A stretch of DNA of 64,000 bases from Alphaproteobacteria bacterium. Lineage in GTDB: Bacteria; Pseudomonadota; Alphaproteobacteria; Rhizobiales; JAJFHC01. Positions within the stretch are counted from its first letter, which is position 1. Each line of letters opens with the position of its first letter. Of this stretch, positions 52,007 through 60,838 are shown one piece after another. Where the stretch lies: the NCBI GenBank assembly GCA_021775805.1, contig JAJFHD010000130.1:1-64000 (forward strand), read 5' to 3'. The notes under the pieces are model-generated. The model ran no database searches and was not told the origin of the DNA. It worked only from the letters and a program-made list of their open reading frames with translations. The position numbers and the translations under genes were made by a program.

Positions 52007-54751
52007 TCAAGTCCGTGCTTTCAAGGCGTCGTCGGTAAAGACACGCAAACCCAGGTCGGGCCGGTATCCGTGGATTTCCTTGACGTCCAGATTGCGCAGG
52101 AACTCGATGATTTCGTCGCTGATTACCTGGCCCGGAACCAGGATCGGAAAACCCGGCGGGTAAGGTATGATGAATGTTGCTGAGACCACTTCGCGCCCCC
52201 CATTCATTGCCGCATCCAGGGTACCGTCCGACAGTCCCAGATACTCGCAATCGATTTCGTCATAGGACAGAAAGAAGGCCTCTCGCATGGATCCTTCAGG
52301 AGTCGATCCCTTGGGGTCCGGCCTGAAGGCGTCGTGGAAATGGGAAAAATCCGGCAACGGCGGCAAGTCGTGGGTCAGCGAATGTATCTTTTGTTCATGA
52401 TACCGGCGCTCATACCCGTTCATATCTTCCGTACGTTCTTCCAACTCCTTGGCGATCTTGACCAGCACTTCAATAAGATAGGCAATTGAACTTCGTGTTG
52501 TCCCGATATTGGTCATGAACAGCACCGTATTGCGCGACGTCTTGTTGATCTGAATGCCGTACTTGTCCATCAGAACATCGTTCTTGAACGTGTCGCCGTC
52601 CATCGCCGTGCCGCCGACAAACAGTGTCACGCGCGTGGCGTCGAGACAAAACTCGTCATTGGCCCAAGCTTCCCAGATTTCGTTCCAGCCTTTTTCGGGA
52701 TCGTAATAGCTTTGGATACCCGATTGACGATACGCTGCCGGGATCATATCGCCGACGGTCAGGATTTTGAAATACTTGGCCAACAGGGAATGCGATTGGA
52801 TCCGTTGACGCAGCAGCATCGCCAGTTCGACCTGCTTCTGGACAAATTCGAAGCCTTCAAGCTCGACCTGCCTGCGGCCGACGTCGAGCGACGCCAGAAT
52901 CTGATAGTTGGGCGAGGTCGACGTGTGCGTCATGTAGGCTTCATGAAACGGTTCGGCCGCCTTCGCGTTGAAATCCTGGTCATGCACATGAATCATCGAG
53001 CCCTGACGCAAAGAGGTCAGGGTCTTATGGGTGGATTGTGTTGCATAGACGCGAATACGCACCTGGTCAGGATCGGGATAAAGGTGTCGGTCGAGCAATG
53101 CGTCGATGTCATCGGCGTCTATCTTTGCCAAAGCCTTGCTCTTCTTGGCGTAGAGGGCGCGATAGTCTTCGGATTTATACTTGTTGCGCAGCGTTTCGGC
53201 GGCGAACATCCCCGTGCGCGACCGATAGGTCGGTCCAAACCGGGCAAATCCGAACCAGGCCTCGTCCCACAGGAAAACCAGATCCGGCTTTATGGCCAGG
53301 CACTCTTCCATGTAACGCTGAACGTTATAGACAATACCGTCGAAGGTGCAGTTGGTCAGCAACAGCATCTTCACCCGGTTCAGTTTTCCAGCCGCCTTCA
53401 GTTCCAGCAGCGCTTTCTTGATGTCGCGCAGCGGCACCGCGCCGTACATGGAATACTGGTGCAGCGGATAACTGTCGAGATAGATGACTTCGGCACCGGC
53501 CAGCACCATGCCGTAGTGGTGGGACTTATGGCAATCGCGGTCGACCAGAACGATGTCGCCCGGCCGGACCAGGGCCTGGACGACGATCTTGTTGCAGGTC
53601 GACGTGCCGTTGGTGGCAAAATACGTCTGTCGCGAACCGAAGGCCCGGGCCGCCAGTTCCTGGGCTTTCTTGATCGGACCATGGGGTTCCAGCAGGGAGT
53701 CGAGGCCGCCGGAGGTTGCGGAGGTTTCGGCGAGAAAAATATTCATGCCGTAAAATTCACCCATGTCCTTTATCCAGTGGGACTTGGTGATGGATTTGCC
53801 GCGCGAGATCGGCATGGCATGAAACACGCCGGTCGGTTTTTTGGAATACTGCTTGAGGGCCGTGAAAAACGGTGTTTCATACCGCGAGTCGATGCCGCGC
53901 AGAATGTTCATGTGGAGCTCGAGAAAATCCTCGCGATTATAGAAAACCCGGCGGCAGGACTCGCCAACCCGTCCGGCGATATCCTCCACCGACTGGTTGG
54001 TCACCAGATAGAGGTCAAGTTCGGGCCGCACAGCGGCAATGACATCGGCCAGAACGATGCCGTAATCCTGGGGCTCAAGTTCATCCAGATCGGGAGCGCC
54101 GGCCTGGGCCAGAAAACGTTTGAGGACCGGCATGTCATGTGTTGAGTGCAAACTGAACCCGAACCGGATGACGACTGATTGGATCGCTTGATTGAACAGA
54201 ACCGCGATCAATGCGTCTTCGAAACTGGGGACGAACACCGGTTCGTAGGTGAAGCTATCCTCATCGCGCCGCAGGTCGACAAGTGCGTCGCGTTGCTGGC
54301 GCTGCTGGGATGGCGTCAAGGCGTCTACGATGAGGACTTCGAAATACGGCCGCCGCCGCGCACGCTCGTCGGGCTCGTCGTCATCGTCGCCCGTGTTATC
54401 AGGCTCCTCGAAATGCGATGCCAGATTGATATGTTTGCGGCGGTACGACTCACTCATGAGAGCGCCGACGATCTGGTTTACCAAATGGAACAGCGGTTCG
54501 AATTCTTCGCTTCGCAAAAACTGGGAAATGCTGTTACAGGAATGACGGCCGGGAAATGCAAAGTACTCTTCCATCGGCGCAACCAGGTCGATCAGCTGTT
54601 TTGCCTTGACCTTGTCATCCTCGCGGCCCCTGCCTTCAGCCAGTCGCTGGCAAACATTTTTCAGACGGTTCCAGGTATCCGCACGGAACAACGACGCATT
54701 ATAATACTGGCTCAGCGATTGCTTGCCGGCTTTCTCCACAGAATCAGGCAC
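52007..54751 (-). CDS. Orn/Lys/Arg decarboxylase (class I, PLP), 914 residues
   Basis: A fold-type I PLP decarboxylase, longer than the usual 710-760 residues because of an N-terminal extension of about 130 residues before the response-regulator-like wing domain. The catalytic lysine is K576 in QSTHKTLTSLRQGSMIHVHD, and LVFLWDEAWFGFARFGP holds the pyridine-binding aspartate. It would make cadaverine, agmatine or putrescine; specificity is not evident. Start is GTG with AGGGGAG 6 bases before it, overlapping the stop of the nitrilase-like relic (GTGCCTGA). It heads the minus-strand operon with ATP-grasp, C45, TerC and MFS genes. Confidence 0.85.
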   Translation of the reverse strand: MPDSVEKAGKQSLSQYYNASLFRADTWNRLKNVCQRLAEGRGREDDKVKAKQLIDLVAPMEEYFAFPGRHSCNSISQFLRSEEFEPLFHLVNQIVGALMSESYRRKHINLASHFEEPDNTGDDDDEPDERARRRPYFEVLIVDALTPSQQRQQRDALVDLRRDEDSFTYEPVFVPSFEDALIAVLFNQAIQSVVIRFGFSLHSTHDMPVLKRFLAQAGAPDLDELEPQDYGIVLADVIAAVRPELDLYLVTNQSVEDIAGRVGESCRRVFYNREDFLELHMNILRGIDSRYETPFFTALKQYSKKPTGVFHAMPISRGKSITKSHWIKDMGEFYGMNIFLAETSATSGGLDSLLEPHGPIKKAQELAARAFGSRQTYFATNGTSTCNKIVVQALVRPGDIVLVDRDCHKSHHYGMVLAGAEVIYLDSYPLHQYSMYGAVPLRDIKKALLELKAAGKLNRVKMLLLTNCTFDGIVYNVQRYMEECLAIKPDLVFLWDEAWFGFARFGPTYRSRTGMFAAETLRNKYKSEDYRALYAKKSKALAKIDADDIDALLDRHLYPDPDQVRIRVYATQSTHKTLTSLRQGSMIHVHDQDFNAKAAEPFHEAYMTHTSTSPNYQILASLDVGRRQVELEGFEFVQKQVELAMLLRQRIQSHSLLAKYFKILTVGDMIPAAYRQSGIQSYYDPEKGWNEIWEAWANDEFCLDATRVTLFVGGTAMDGDTFKNDVLMDKYGIQINKTSRNTVLFMTNIGTTRSSIAYLIEVLVKIAKELEERTEDMNGYERRYHEQKIHSLTHDLPPLPDFSHFHDAFRPDPKGSTPEGSMREAFFLSYDEIDCEYLGLSDGTLDAAMNGGREVVSATFIIPYPPGFPILVPGQVISDEIIEFLRNLDVKEIHGYRPDLGLRVFTDDALKART

Positions 54752-55067
54752 TTATTGCTCCCCTAATCGCTTTGTTTGCCAGCGCCTCAGTACCACCCTG
54801 CTGATCCGCCAATGGTGAGACTTCGGCTGGCGGCGCTCCGCCGATACCCTCCTGAGTCCCTCGCGTTGGCATGGACAGGGGACCCAGGCTATCCGGATAC
54901 CTGGTGTCGAAACCCCCACTATAAACAGGAAAGTCACAAGTGCGGTCGCGAAAACTTTCTAAAGTCTGTCCCAGACCACGCAAACCGGTGGCGGGCTGGC
55001 GGCGTACCAAGTCGAGTTCAACCTCTATGGGTATGGTTTCTGCCTCGCCGGCGGCCTGGTAGACCAT
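54744..55067 (-). pseudogene. Carbon-nitrogen hydrolase (nitrilase superfamily) C-terminal remnant
   Basis: The frame reads VYQAAGEAETIPIEVELDLV then RRQPATGLRGLGQTLESFRD and a DFPVY motif, the last strand and tail typical of nitrilase-superfamily amidases. The catalytic Glu-Lys-Cys parts are absent and an in-frame stop precedes the ATG at 55067. Its stop overlaps the decarboxylase start, so a complete amidase probably once stood first in this operon. The remainder of the 54752-55141 gap shows nothing else. Family call from memory of the tail motif, moderate certainty. Confidence 0.5.
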
Positions 55068-55141
55068 GTTCCTGCTGCACTCGGATCACGTCCTTCCATA
55101 CCGGCCGTGCCAATTTGTTTCGACTTGCGAGGGGTCCGTTT

Positions 55142-56446
55142 TTAGTCCGCTGCGAGGGAAGATGGTGCAATTTCTCCGAGCGAGCGTTCGAGAATGTCGA
55201 GGCCCTCGGATATAATGTCGTCGCTGGCCGTCAAGGGAACCAGGATACGGATCGTGTTGGCAAACACACCGCACGACAGGATCAGCAAACCGTTTTCCAG
55301 GGCACGGGCGCACAGTGTCTTGGTGGCTTCCGGGTCGGGCTGATTGGTGCCGTGGCGGCTGACCAGTTCGAAAGCGACCATGGCGCCGAGACCGCGTATA
55401 TCGCCGATGGGATGGGCGTTGGCCTGACCCGACATTCTCCGTATCCGGGACGTCAGCGTTTCGCCGAGCGATGCGGCGCGCTCCACAAGTTTCTCCTTTT
55501 CGATCGCGTCGAGAACCCCCAGTGCGGCTGCACAACTCACCGGGTTGCCGCCATAGGTGCCGCCCAATCCGCCCGGTGCCGGGGCATCCATTATTTCCGA
55601 CTTGCCGATGACACCAGCCAGCGGGAAACCACCGGCGAGGCTTTTGGCGACGGTAATCATGTCCGGTTCGATGCCGGCGTGCTCGACGGCAAACATTTTT
55701 CCGGTGCGGGCGAAGCCGGTTTGAATCTCGTCGACGATCAGGACAATGCCGTGTTCGTCGCACACCGCCCGCAGACGCTGCAACAACTCCTTCGGCGCCA
55801 CGTAGAAACCGCCTTCGCCCTGGATCGGTTCGATGATCATGGCAGCGACCCGTTCCGGTTCGAGGTCGGCCTTGAAGAGCGCATCCAGTGCAGCAATGGT
55901 GTCGTCGATGGTGACGCCGTGGATCGGCATCGGAAACGGCAGATGATGGATTTCCGCCGGGAAAGGCCCGAACCCTTTCTTATAGGGAACAACCTTGCCG
56001 GTCAGCCCCATCGTCATGTGGGTGCGGCCATGGAAACCGCCGGTGAAGGCGATGACGCCGGGCCGGCCGGTATGTGCCCGGGCAATCTTGATGGCATTCT
56101 CGACAGCTTCGGCACCGGTGGTCACAAACAGTGTTTTCTTCGGTGTTGTGCCCGGTGCCAGCCGGTTAAGCCGTTCCGCCAGTTCCACGTAAGGCTCGTA
56201 GGGCACGACCTGGTAGGCCGTGTGGGTAAACCGCGACAGCTGTTCGTAAACCTTCTCCATGACGCCTGGATGGCGATGCCCGGTATTGAGCACGGCTATG
56301 CCTCCGGCAAAATCGATGTAGCGGCGGCCTTCCACGTCCCACATTTCGGCGTTGTCGGCGCGCTCGGCAAAAACGGTTGTTGCAGTCGCGACGCCACGGG
56401 GTGTGGCGGCCTGCAGGCGCGCGTGCAGCGCATGGTTGTCGGTCAT
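55142..56446 (-). CDS. gabT: 4-aminobutyrate/5-aminovalerate aminotransferase (GabT-like)
   Basis: A 434-residue class III aminotransferase with K268 in TVAKSLAGGFPLAGVIG and VLIVDEIQTGFARTG ahead of it. VDFAG-like N-terminal GRRYIDFAGGIAVLNTGHRH, TGAEAVENAIKIARAHTGRP and GAMVAFELV fit bacterial GabT. It transfers the amino group of GABA or 5-aminovalerate to 2-oxoglutarate. The ATG at 56446 has AGGAG before it; an upstream extension is unlikely. It could process the amine made by the adjacent decarboxylase after oxidation, but a relic lies between the two genes. Confidence 0.88.
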   Translation of the reverse strand: MTDNHALHARLQAATPRGVATATTVFAERADNAEMWDVEGRRYIDFAGGIAVLNTGHRHPGVMEKVYEQLSRFTHTAYQVVPYEPYVELAERLNRLAPGTTPKKTLFVTTGAEAVENAIKIARAHTGRPGVIAFTGGFHGRTHMTMGLTGKVVPYKKGFGPFPAEIHHLPFPMPIHGVTIDDTIAALDALFKADLEPERVAAMIIEPIQGEGGFYVAPKELLQRLRAVCDEHGIVLIVDEIQTGFARTGKMFAVEHAGIEPDMITVAKSLAGGFPLAGVIGKSEIMDAPAPGGLGGTYGGNPVSCAAALGVLDAIEKEKLVERAASLGETLTSRIRRMSGQANAHPIGDIRGLGAMVAFELVSRHGTNQPDPEATKTLCARALENGLLILSCGVFANTIRILVPLTASDDIISEGLDILERSLGEIAPSSLAAD

Positions 56447-56515
56447 AGCCGGTCTCCTGGTAACAGTGAATCTGTAGCGGGTGGCAATGCAGGCCACCCG
56501 CTTGAAATATTTTCG

Positions 56516-57094
56516 TCAGGCAGCATGCGTCTTAACGACGCCTTCCGACATCAGCACCACTTCTTGTTCGACAGTAGGGTCAAGTCTGTCCGCACGGGGT
56601 TCGTGGACTGAAAACGCCGCAGCACTACTGGAGGCGTCCGCAGCGGTGTCAGCCACCGCCGGTTGTGAGGCAACTTTTGCGATCCGCCGTGAAACCGACC
56701 AGACATGACCAAAGGGATCGGCGAACTTGCCGTAGCGTTCTCCCCAGGGCGTGTCAGCAAACGGCACCAGTATGCCGGCGCCGTTGGCCATAGCACGTTC
56801 CCAAACCTCGTCGGCCTCAACATCATAAATGTGAATCGCGACGGCGGTGCCGCCAAATTCAATCGGAGAAAGAATGCCAAACGCAGGCAGCGCGCCGATG
56901 ATACGAACGATCGAGTTCCCAATCTTGAGGTCGGTCCGAAGCAACGTGACGCCGTCGTCGGCGGTGATTTGGGACAACTCGGTTGCAAGGAAAACCTGCT
57001 GGTAGTAGGCCAGCGCCGCGCCGGCATCGCTCACAACCAATTCCGGGGTCACAGTTCTGTAGCCTTTGGGTATCGGGGCAATTTTCTTGGACAT
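56516..57094 (-). CDS. VOC-family (glyoxalase/bleomycin resistance) protein
   Basis: A 192-residue protein. Residues 10-135 form a single VOC unit of the PhnB-like kind (TVTPELVVSDAGAALAYYQQ; VFLATELSQ; ADEVWERAMANGAGILVPFA; WGERYGKFADPFGHVWSVSR). The last about 55 residues are Ala/Ser/Asp-rich, probably disordered, which is unusual. Function unknown. It lies 69 bases upstream of gabT on the same strand and may be co-transcribed with it. Confidence 0.78.
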   Translation of the reverse strand: MSKKIAPIPKGYRTVTPELVVSDAGAALAYYQQVFLATELSQITADDGVTLLRTDLKIGNSIVRIIGALPAFGILSPIEFGGTAVAIHIYDVEADEVWERAMANGAGILVPFADTPWGERYGKFADPFGHVWSVSRRIAKVASQPAVADTAADASSSAAAFSVHEPRADRLDPTVEQEVVLMSEGVVKTHAA

Positions 57095-57192
57095 GGGGAG
57101 GGATCCTTTTTATCTGCCGAGCGTGTTGTCTTCAGCACGCTATCTGGCATGTTTGGGCACGAGCGGACACTGAGCTAGCAAAAACCAGAAAC

Positions 57193-57216
57193 ATCATGTA
57201 TCATGGTGTACATCAT
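57193..57216. promoter_or_regulatory. Imperfect palindrome upstream of the 57242 gene
   Basis: ATCATGTA and TACATCAT (seven of eight bases symmetric) flank TCATGGTG, 25 bases before the start codon of the hypothetical gene and within its presumed promoter, divergent to the VOC gene. Related words (AAGATGTAG at 57223 and CAAGATGTAG at 57263) repeat nearby. A repressor site is possible. Confidence 0.35.
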
Positions 57217-57241
57217 ACTCTAAGATGTAGATAAATTTGGA

Positions 57242-57775
57242 ATGAATGTCAACAACATGAATCAAGATGTAGCCCTGGGCGTGACGATGACCATCACCCA
57301 GGCCGATATCCCTTTTCGTCGAGAGGGCGGGCGGCTTGGTGAGTATGCCGTGGTGTACCGCGCCTACCGGCAGAATTTGGGGGGCGGGTTCGGCGACCAA
57401 ACAAGGCATCCATTCGCTTGGGGTGTTTTGGTCTACGTCGACGGACAGGTGGCGCGGATCTACAGCGCCCGTGGCCTGCCCCGCGAATGGACGGACCTGA
57501 CACGGCTTGAAAGATGGATCCGCGAACAGGGTTTCTGGTACTGGTGGATGCGCAATGATCTTGAACCTCTGCTGGTCCCGTCATCGAGCGACGACGAAAT
57601 CGATCGCACGGACACATCAAGTGATGCGCAGGTCCAGAAGGAAGAAGAACTCCAAGAAGAGCCCGCCGGCACTACACAGGTCGATGAGCAGTCCGTTCGG
57701 GCCTCCCGCGGTGGCGCCGACATCGTGCCGTTGCCAATCAAGATGTTCAACCCGGATTTAAAAAACGGAGACTAG
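57242..57775 (+). CDS. Hypothetical protein, 177 residues, acidic tail
   Basis: No family recognised. Residues 10-120 are rich in aromatic residues and glycine (YRAYRQNLGGGFGDQTRHPF; RIYSARGLPREWTDLTRLER; GFWYWWMRNDLEPLL) and look like a folded alpha/beta domain. Residues 120-165 are low-complexity and acidic (SSSDDEIDRTDTSSDAQVQK), likely disordered. No signal peptide or membrane helix. An ATG at 57257 is a possible alternative start. It stands alone after a palindromic upstream site. Its style suggests a horizontally acquired or phage/plasmid-type gene, but there is no direct proof. Confidence 0.55.
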   Translation: MNVNNMNQDVALGVTMTITQADIPFRREGGRLGEYAVVYRAYRQNLGGGFGDQTRHPFAWGVLVYVDGQVARIYSARGLPREWTDLTRLERWIREQGFWYWWMRNDLEPLLVPSSSDDEIDRTDTSSDAQVQKEEELQEEPAGTTQVDEQSVRASRGGADIVPLPIKMFNPDLKNGD

Positions 57776-57879
57776 AAAGACTCTTCACATGCCGTTCGCT
57801 TTGGACCGGTTTGGCTTAACTTCAGGATGAATTTCGGAAAGGCATGTGCCAGGTGAAAATGGGTGATTCATACAAAAAG

Positions 57880-57909
57880 GCCCTCAAACTCATAAATAGT
57901 TTCAAGGGC
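57880..57909. terminator. Bulged hairpin in the 57776-58110 gap
   Basis: GCCCT-C-AAACT pairs with AGTTT-C-AAGGGC around a seven-base loop, followed by TTAATT. It lies 105 bases after the hypothetical gene and before the dioxygenase gene, and could separate the two transcripts. The remaining 335-base gap shows no gene. Confidence 0.35.
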
Positions 57910-58072
57910 TTAATTGGTTGAGAGGACAGAATGTGTTCAAGAACCTACGATCACCAAGATTGTCCTAGCAGTGATGAGTTCGAGGCAGGCGGGGACTGCC
58001 GCCGCCTGAAAGGAGAGCTGTTGGGAAATTCGTGCGACCGTCGCCACTTTAAGTGTCAGCCCCCCGTCAAAT

Positions 58073-58087
58073 GGTTCAATTAGAACC
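58073..58087. promoter_or_regulatory. Inverted repeat upstream of the dioxygenase gene
   Basis: GGTTCAATTAGAACC is a perfect palindromic repeat (five-base arms, five-base spacer) 23 bases before the dioxygenase ATG. Its arms match those of the IclR-site candidate at 29341-29357 (GGTTC and GAACC) but with a shorter centre. It could be an operator for an IclR-type protein. Confidence 0.35.
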
Positions 58088-58110
58088 GGAAACGCTTTAG
58101 AGTTCAAACC

Positions 58111-59118
58111 ATGAGCATTCCACAGCCGAACAGAAAACCACCCTTCAATATCACGCGCGCCGGCCACACGGTTATCACGGTGACGGATCTTGCAGCATGC
58201 CGTGACTTTTACAGCGAAGTCATTGGCCTTTTGGTGAGCGATGAAGACGCCGATACCGTGTACCTTCGTGGCTTGGAGGAAATCGGCCATCACAGCCTTG
58301 TTCTGAAACGCACCGACGGACCGCACCAGTGCGAGCGTGTCGGGGCCAGGGTTTTCGACGAGGAGGATCTCGAGAAGGCCCATCACTATTTCACGAGCAA
58401 GGATCTGCCTGCGGAATGGGTGGAACGGCCCTATCAGACCAGAACACTGCATGTGACCGATCCTATGGGTATGCCGCTGGAACTCTGCGCAAGCATGGAC
58501 AAGCGTTCCCGCAATCATGTGAACACCCACCTGCACAAGGGTGCCGCCGCATTGCGCTTCGATCACTTCCAGTTTCTCGTGCCGGATGTGATGAAGGCCA
58601 GCACATTTTACACCGATCTGGGTTTTCGGATTTCTGACTATTTCACGACCGGTGGGCCGCAGGATCACATCCTGGGTTCGTTCATGTACCGAAAAAGCAA
58701 TCCGCATGACTTTGTCTTCATGACCCGGCCAGGCCCCGTAATGCACCATTTTGCCTTCATCGTGGCGGAGTCCCATTGCCTGTTCAGGGCTTGCGACACC
58801 GCCGGCAGTCTTGGTCTTTCTGCCCAGGTCGACCGCGGCCCCAGCCGGCATGGCCAGGGACATCAGCTTTACGTCTACTTCCGTGACCCGGCCGGACACC
58901 GGGTCGAAGTGCTGCCGCCGCCAATTCAGCTGATCGATATCGACGAAGAACCGGTATGCTGGGCAGGCGCTGCCCGATTTACCTGGGACCTGCCGCCGGC
59001 CAAGAGATGGATCTATGAAGGCACGCCGTTCGCAGGCGTTGACATAGGCGACGCGGTCGTCGAGCAAAAACTTCTATCGCTCGAGGAGCATCTGGCAAAG
59101 CAGTCGGACGACCCCTGA
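58111..59118 (+). CDS. Extradiol ring-cleavage dioxygenase of the VOC type (catechol 2,3-dioxygenase-like)
   Basis: A 335-residue protein made of two VOC modules. The iron ligands of type I extradiol dioxygenases are all visible: H152 in RFDHFQFLVPDV, H213 in MHHFAFIV, and E266 in GHRVEVLPP. The metal-free N-terminal module begins AGHTVITVTDLAACRDFYSE. It would open a catecholic ring using oxygen. It is oxygen-dependent, unlike the benzoyl-CoA pathway at the left of the window. Substrate not determined; possibly homoprotocatechuate- or biphenyl-type diols. A minus-strand open frame across it is a shadow. Confidence 0.82.
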   Translation: MSIPQPNRKPPFNITRAGHTVITVTDLAACRDFYSEVIGLLVSDEDADTVYLRGLEEIGHHSLVLKRTDGPHQCERVGARVFDEEDLEKAHHYFTSKDLPAEWVERPYQTRTLHVTDPMGMPLELCASMDKRSRNHVNTHLHKGAAALRFDHFQFLVPDVMKASTFYTDLGFRISDYFTTGGPQDHILGSFMYRKSNPHDFVFMTRPGPVMHHFAFIVAESHCLFRACDTAGSLGLSAQVDRGPSRHGQGHQLYVYFRDPAGHRVEVLPPPIQLIDIDEEPVCWAGAARFTWDLPPAKRWIYEGTPFAGVDIGDAVVEQKLLSLEEHLAKQSDDP

Positions 59119-59121
59119 TCC

Positions 59122-60150
59122 TCAGGTCAGTTCGGCCCGGACCATGGCGGCGCCTTCGGCAAGGGCCTTGAGTTTGCCAATGGCCACCGAGCGATCGAGA
59201 TACTTCATGCCACAGTCGGGCGCTGGAACAAGATGTTCTGCCGGTACATACTCCAGTCCGTTGCGAATACGCGCGGCGATTAGGTCCGGCGTCTCAACGG
59301 TCTTGTCGCTGAGGTCAAGCACACCGAGCAGGATGGTCTTGCCAGACAGGTCCTTGAGCACGCCCAGATCAAGCTGCGGTTGCGCCGCCTCGACTGAGAC
59401 CTGGTCGGCCACAGTGTCGGCCAGTTGCGGCAGAAACGAATAGCCGCTCGGTTTGTCTTTCACCATTTGCGCATAACCGAAGCACATGTGAACGACAGTC
59501 GCCGCGCTAACGCCGCCTAACGCCTTGTTGATCGCCTTGACCGCATACCGACCAGCCGCCTCGGGCTGGGCCTGCATCCACGGTTCATCCAGCTGTATGA
59601 AGTCGGCGCCCGCCGCCACCACCGCCTTTGCTTCTTCATTGACGGCCTCCGCCAGATCCGACACCAGTTCCTCTTCTTCGTCATAGAATTCATTCACCGC
59701 TTGGCGCGACATGGTGAACGGACCGGGCAACGTCATCTTGATCTGCCGATCGGTGTTGTTTCTCAGAAATTCGGTATTTCTGACTTCGATCGGCCGGCGC
59801 CGTCTGATCTTGCCGACAATTCGCGGCACTTGGGTCTCATTGCCCGATCGCCCCTTGATGGTCGCGGGATTGTCGAGATCGACGCCTTCGAGCGCGCTGA
59901 TGAACTGATTGGAATAGCTCTCGCGGCGAATCTCGCCATCGGTAACGATATCCATGCCGGCGCGTTCCATGTCACGCACCGCCAGCAGTGTCGCATCGTC
60001 CTGCGCGCTTTGCAGGTTTTCGTCGGCGACCTTCCACAGTTCCCGGTACCGGACACGGGGCACCATGGTCATCAGCAGGGGTCGGTCGATCAACCAGTCA
60101 GGCTGCGGAAAACTACCAACCACGGTTGTCGGGAGTATTTGACTCGTCAT
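59122..60150 (-). CDS. Core MetE-like (cobalamin-independent methionine synthase family) protein
   Basis: A 342-residue protein corresponding to the C-terminal catalytic barrel of MetE, with no N-terminal domain. TTVVGSFPQPDWLIDRPLLM opens it; the zinc-binding region HMCFGYAQMV and VPAPDCGMKYLDRSVAIGKL are intact, and FIQLDEPWMQAQPEA lies in the middle. Such short forms transfer methyl groups from methylated corrinoid proteins or act on other thiols. It is convergent with the dioxygenase gene (3 bases apart), so probably independent. Confidence 0.82.
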   Translation of the reverse strand: MTSQILPTTVVGSFPQPDWLIDRPLLMTMVPRVRYRELWKVADENLQSAQDDATLLAVRDMERAGMDIVTDGEIRRESYSNQFISALEGVDLDNPATIKGRSGNETQVPRIVGKIRRRRPIEVRNTEFLRNNTDRQIKMTLPGPFTMSRQAVNEFYDEEEELVSDLAEAVNEEAKAVVAAGADFIQLDEPWMQAQPEAAGRYAVKAINKALGGVSAATVVHMCFGYAQMVKDKPSGYSFLPQLADTVADQVSVEAAQPQLDLGVLKDLSGKTILLGVLDLSDKTVETPDLIAARIRNGLEYVPAEHLVPAPDCGMKYLDRSVAIGKLKALAEGAAMVRAELT

Positions 60151-60252
60151 TGGATCAGGCCGTTTGTTACAGTTTCAAATCGATGTTCAGTCCGTCGAGT
60201 CAATATCGGCACAACGAACTGACAGGAACAGCTAACTGTAGGCCTATTGCAA

Positions 60253-60807
60253 ATGCAACAACGCATTCCCTATCCTGACCTCGGTACTCTCACTGAAGAA
60301 CAGCAAGCCGTCGCCGACGAAATCGCGGCAGGTCCACGAGGCCAGATCCGCGGCCCCATGCTGTTGTGGCTGCACAGTCCGGAACTGGCAGCACGGGGAC
60401 AGCGAGTAGGGGAATTCCTGCGCTGGGGCACGGTCTTCGACGGCCGCCTCTCCGAACTCGCGATCCTGGTCACGGCCAGGCATTGCAACTGCCACTATGT
60501 CTGGCGAAACCATATCGAACTTGCCGTGAACAACGGTCTCGCTGCAGACCTGGTCGAGGCCATCAAACATCGGCAAACGCCAATTTTCGAGAAGAACGAC
60601 GAACGTGTCGTTTATGAATTTACGTGCGAATTGTTGAGTAACCACAACGTGACCGACCAAACCGTGGCGGCAGCGGAGGAGCTGTTTGACAATCGCGGCG
60701 TCGTCGAACTGACCGCGCTCATAGGGTATTATCAGATGGGCATGTACACGCTGGCCACGGCCCGTGTGCCCTTGGTCGACGGCACTTGGACCTGTCTGCC
60801 GGACTGA
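60253..60807 (+). CDS. Carboxymuconolactone decarboxylase-family protein
   Basis: A 184-residue helical protein of the CMD/AhpD-like family: LRWGTVFDGRLSELAILVTA, RHCNCHYVWRNHIELAVNNG and LIGYYQMGMYTLATA. The usual CxxC of AhpD is replaced by C-x-C, so peroxidase activity is uncertain; many such proteins take part in aromatic or lactone metabolism. The ATG at 60253 is chosen over a TTG two codons upstream. It is divergent to the MetE-like gene. Confidence 0.8.
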   Translation: MQQRIPYPDLGTLTEEQQAVADEIAAGPRGQIRGPMLLWLHSPELAARGQRVGEFLRWGTVFDGRLSELAILVTARHCNCHYVWRNHIELAVNNGLAADLVEAIKHRQTPIFEKNDERVVYEFTCELLSNHNVTDQTVAAAEELFDNRGVVELTALIGYYQMGMYTLATARVPLVDGTWTCLPD

Positions 60808-60838
60808 GGACTTTAAGCCTGCTCGCCGTTCTGGCCGG

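Noticed and set aside
52712..54145. 477-codon plus-strand open frame inside the decarboxylase
   Set aside because: Antisense shadow caused by high GC; the minus strand has unmistakable PLP-decarboxylase motifs.
57937..59067. 376-codon minus-strand open frame across the dioxygenase gene
   Set aside because: It is the antisense shadow of a clear VOC dioxygenase with intact metal ligands; no family match.
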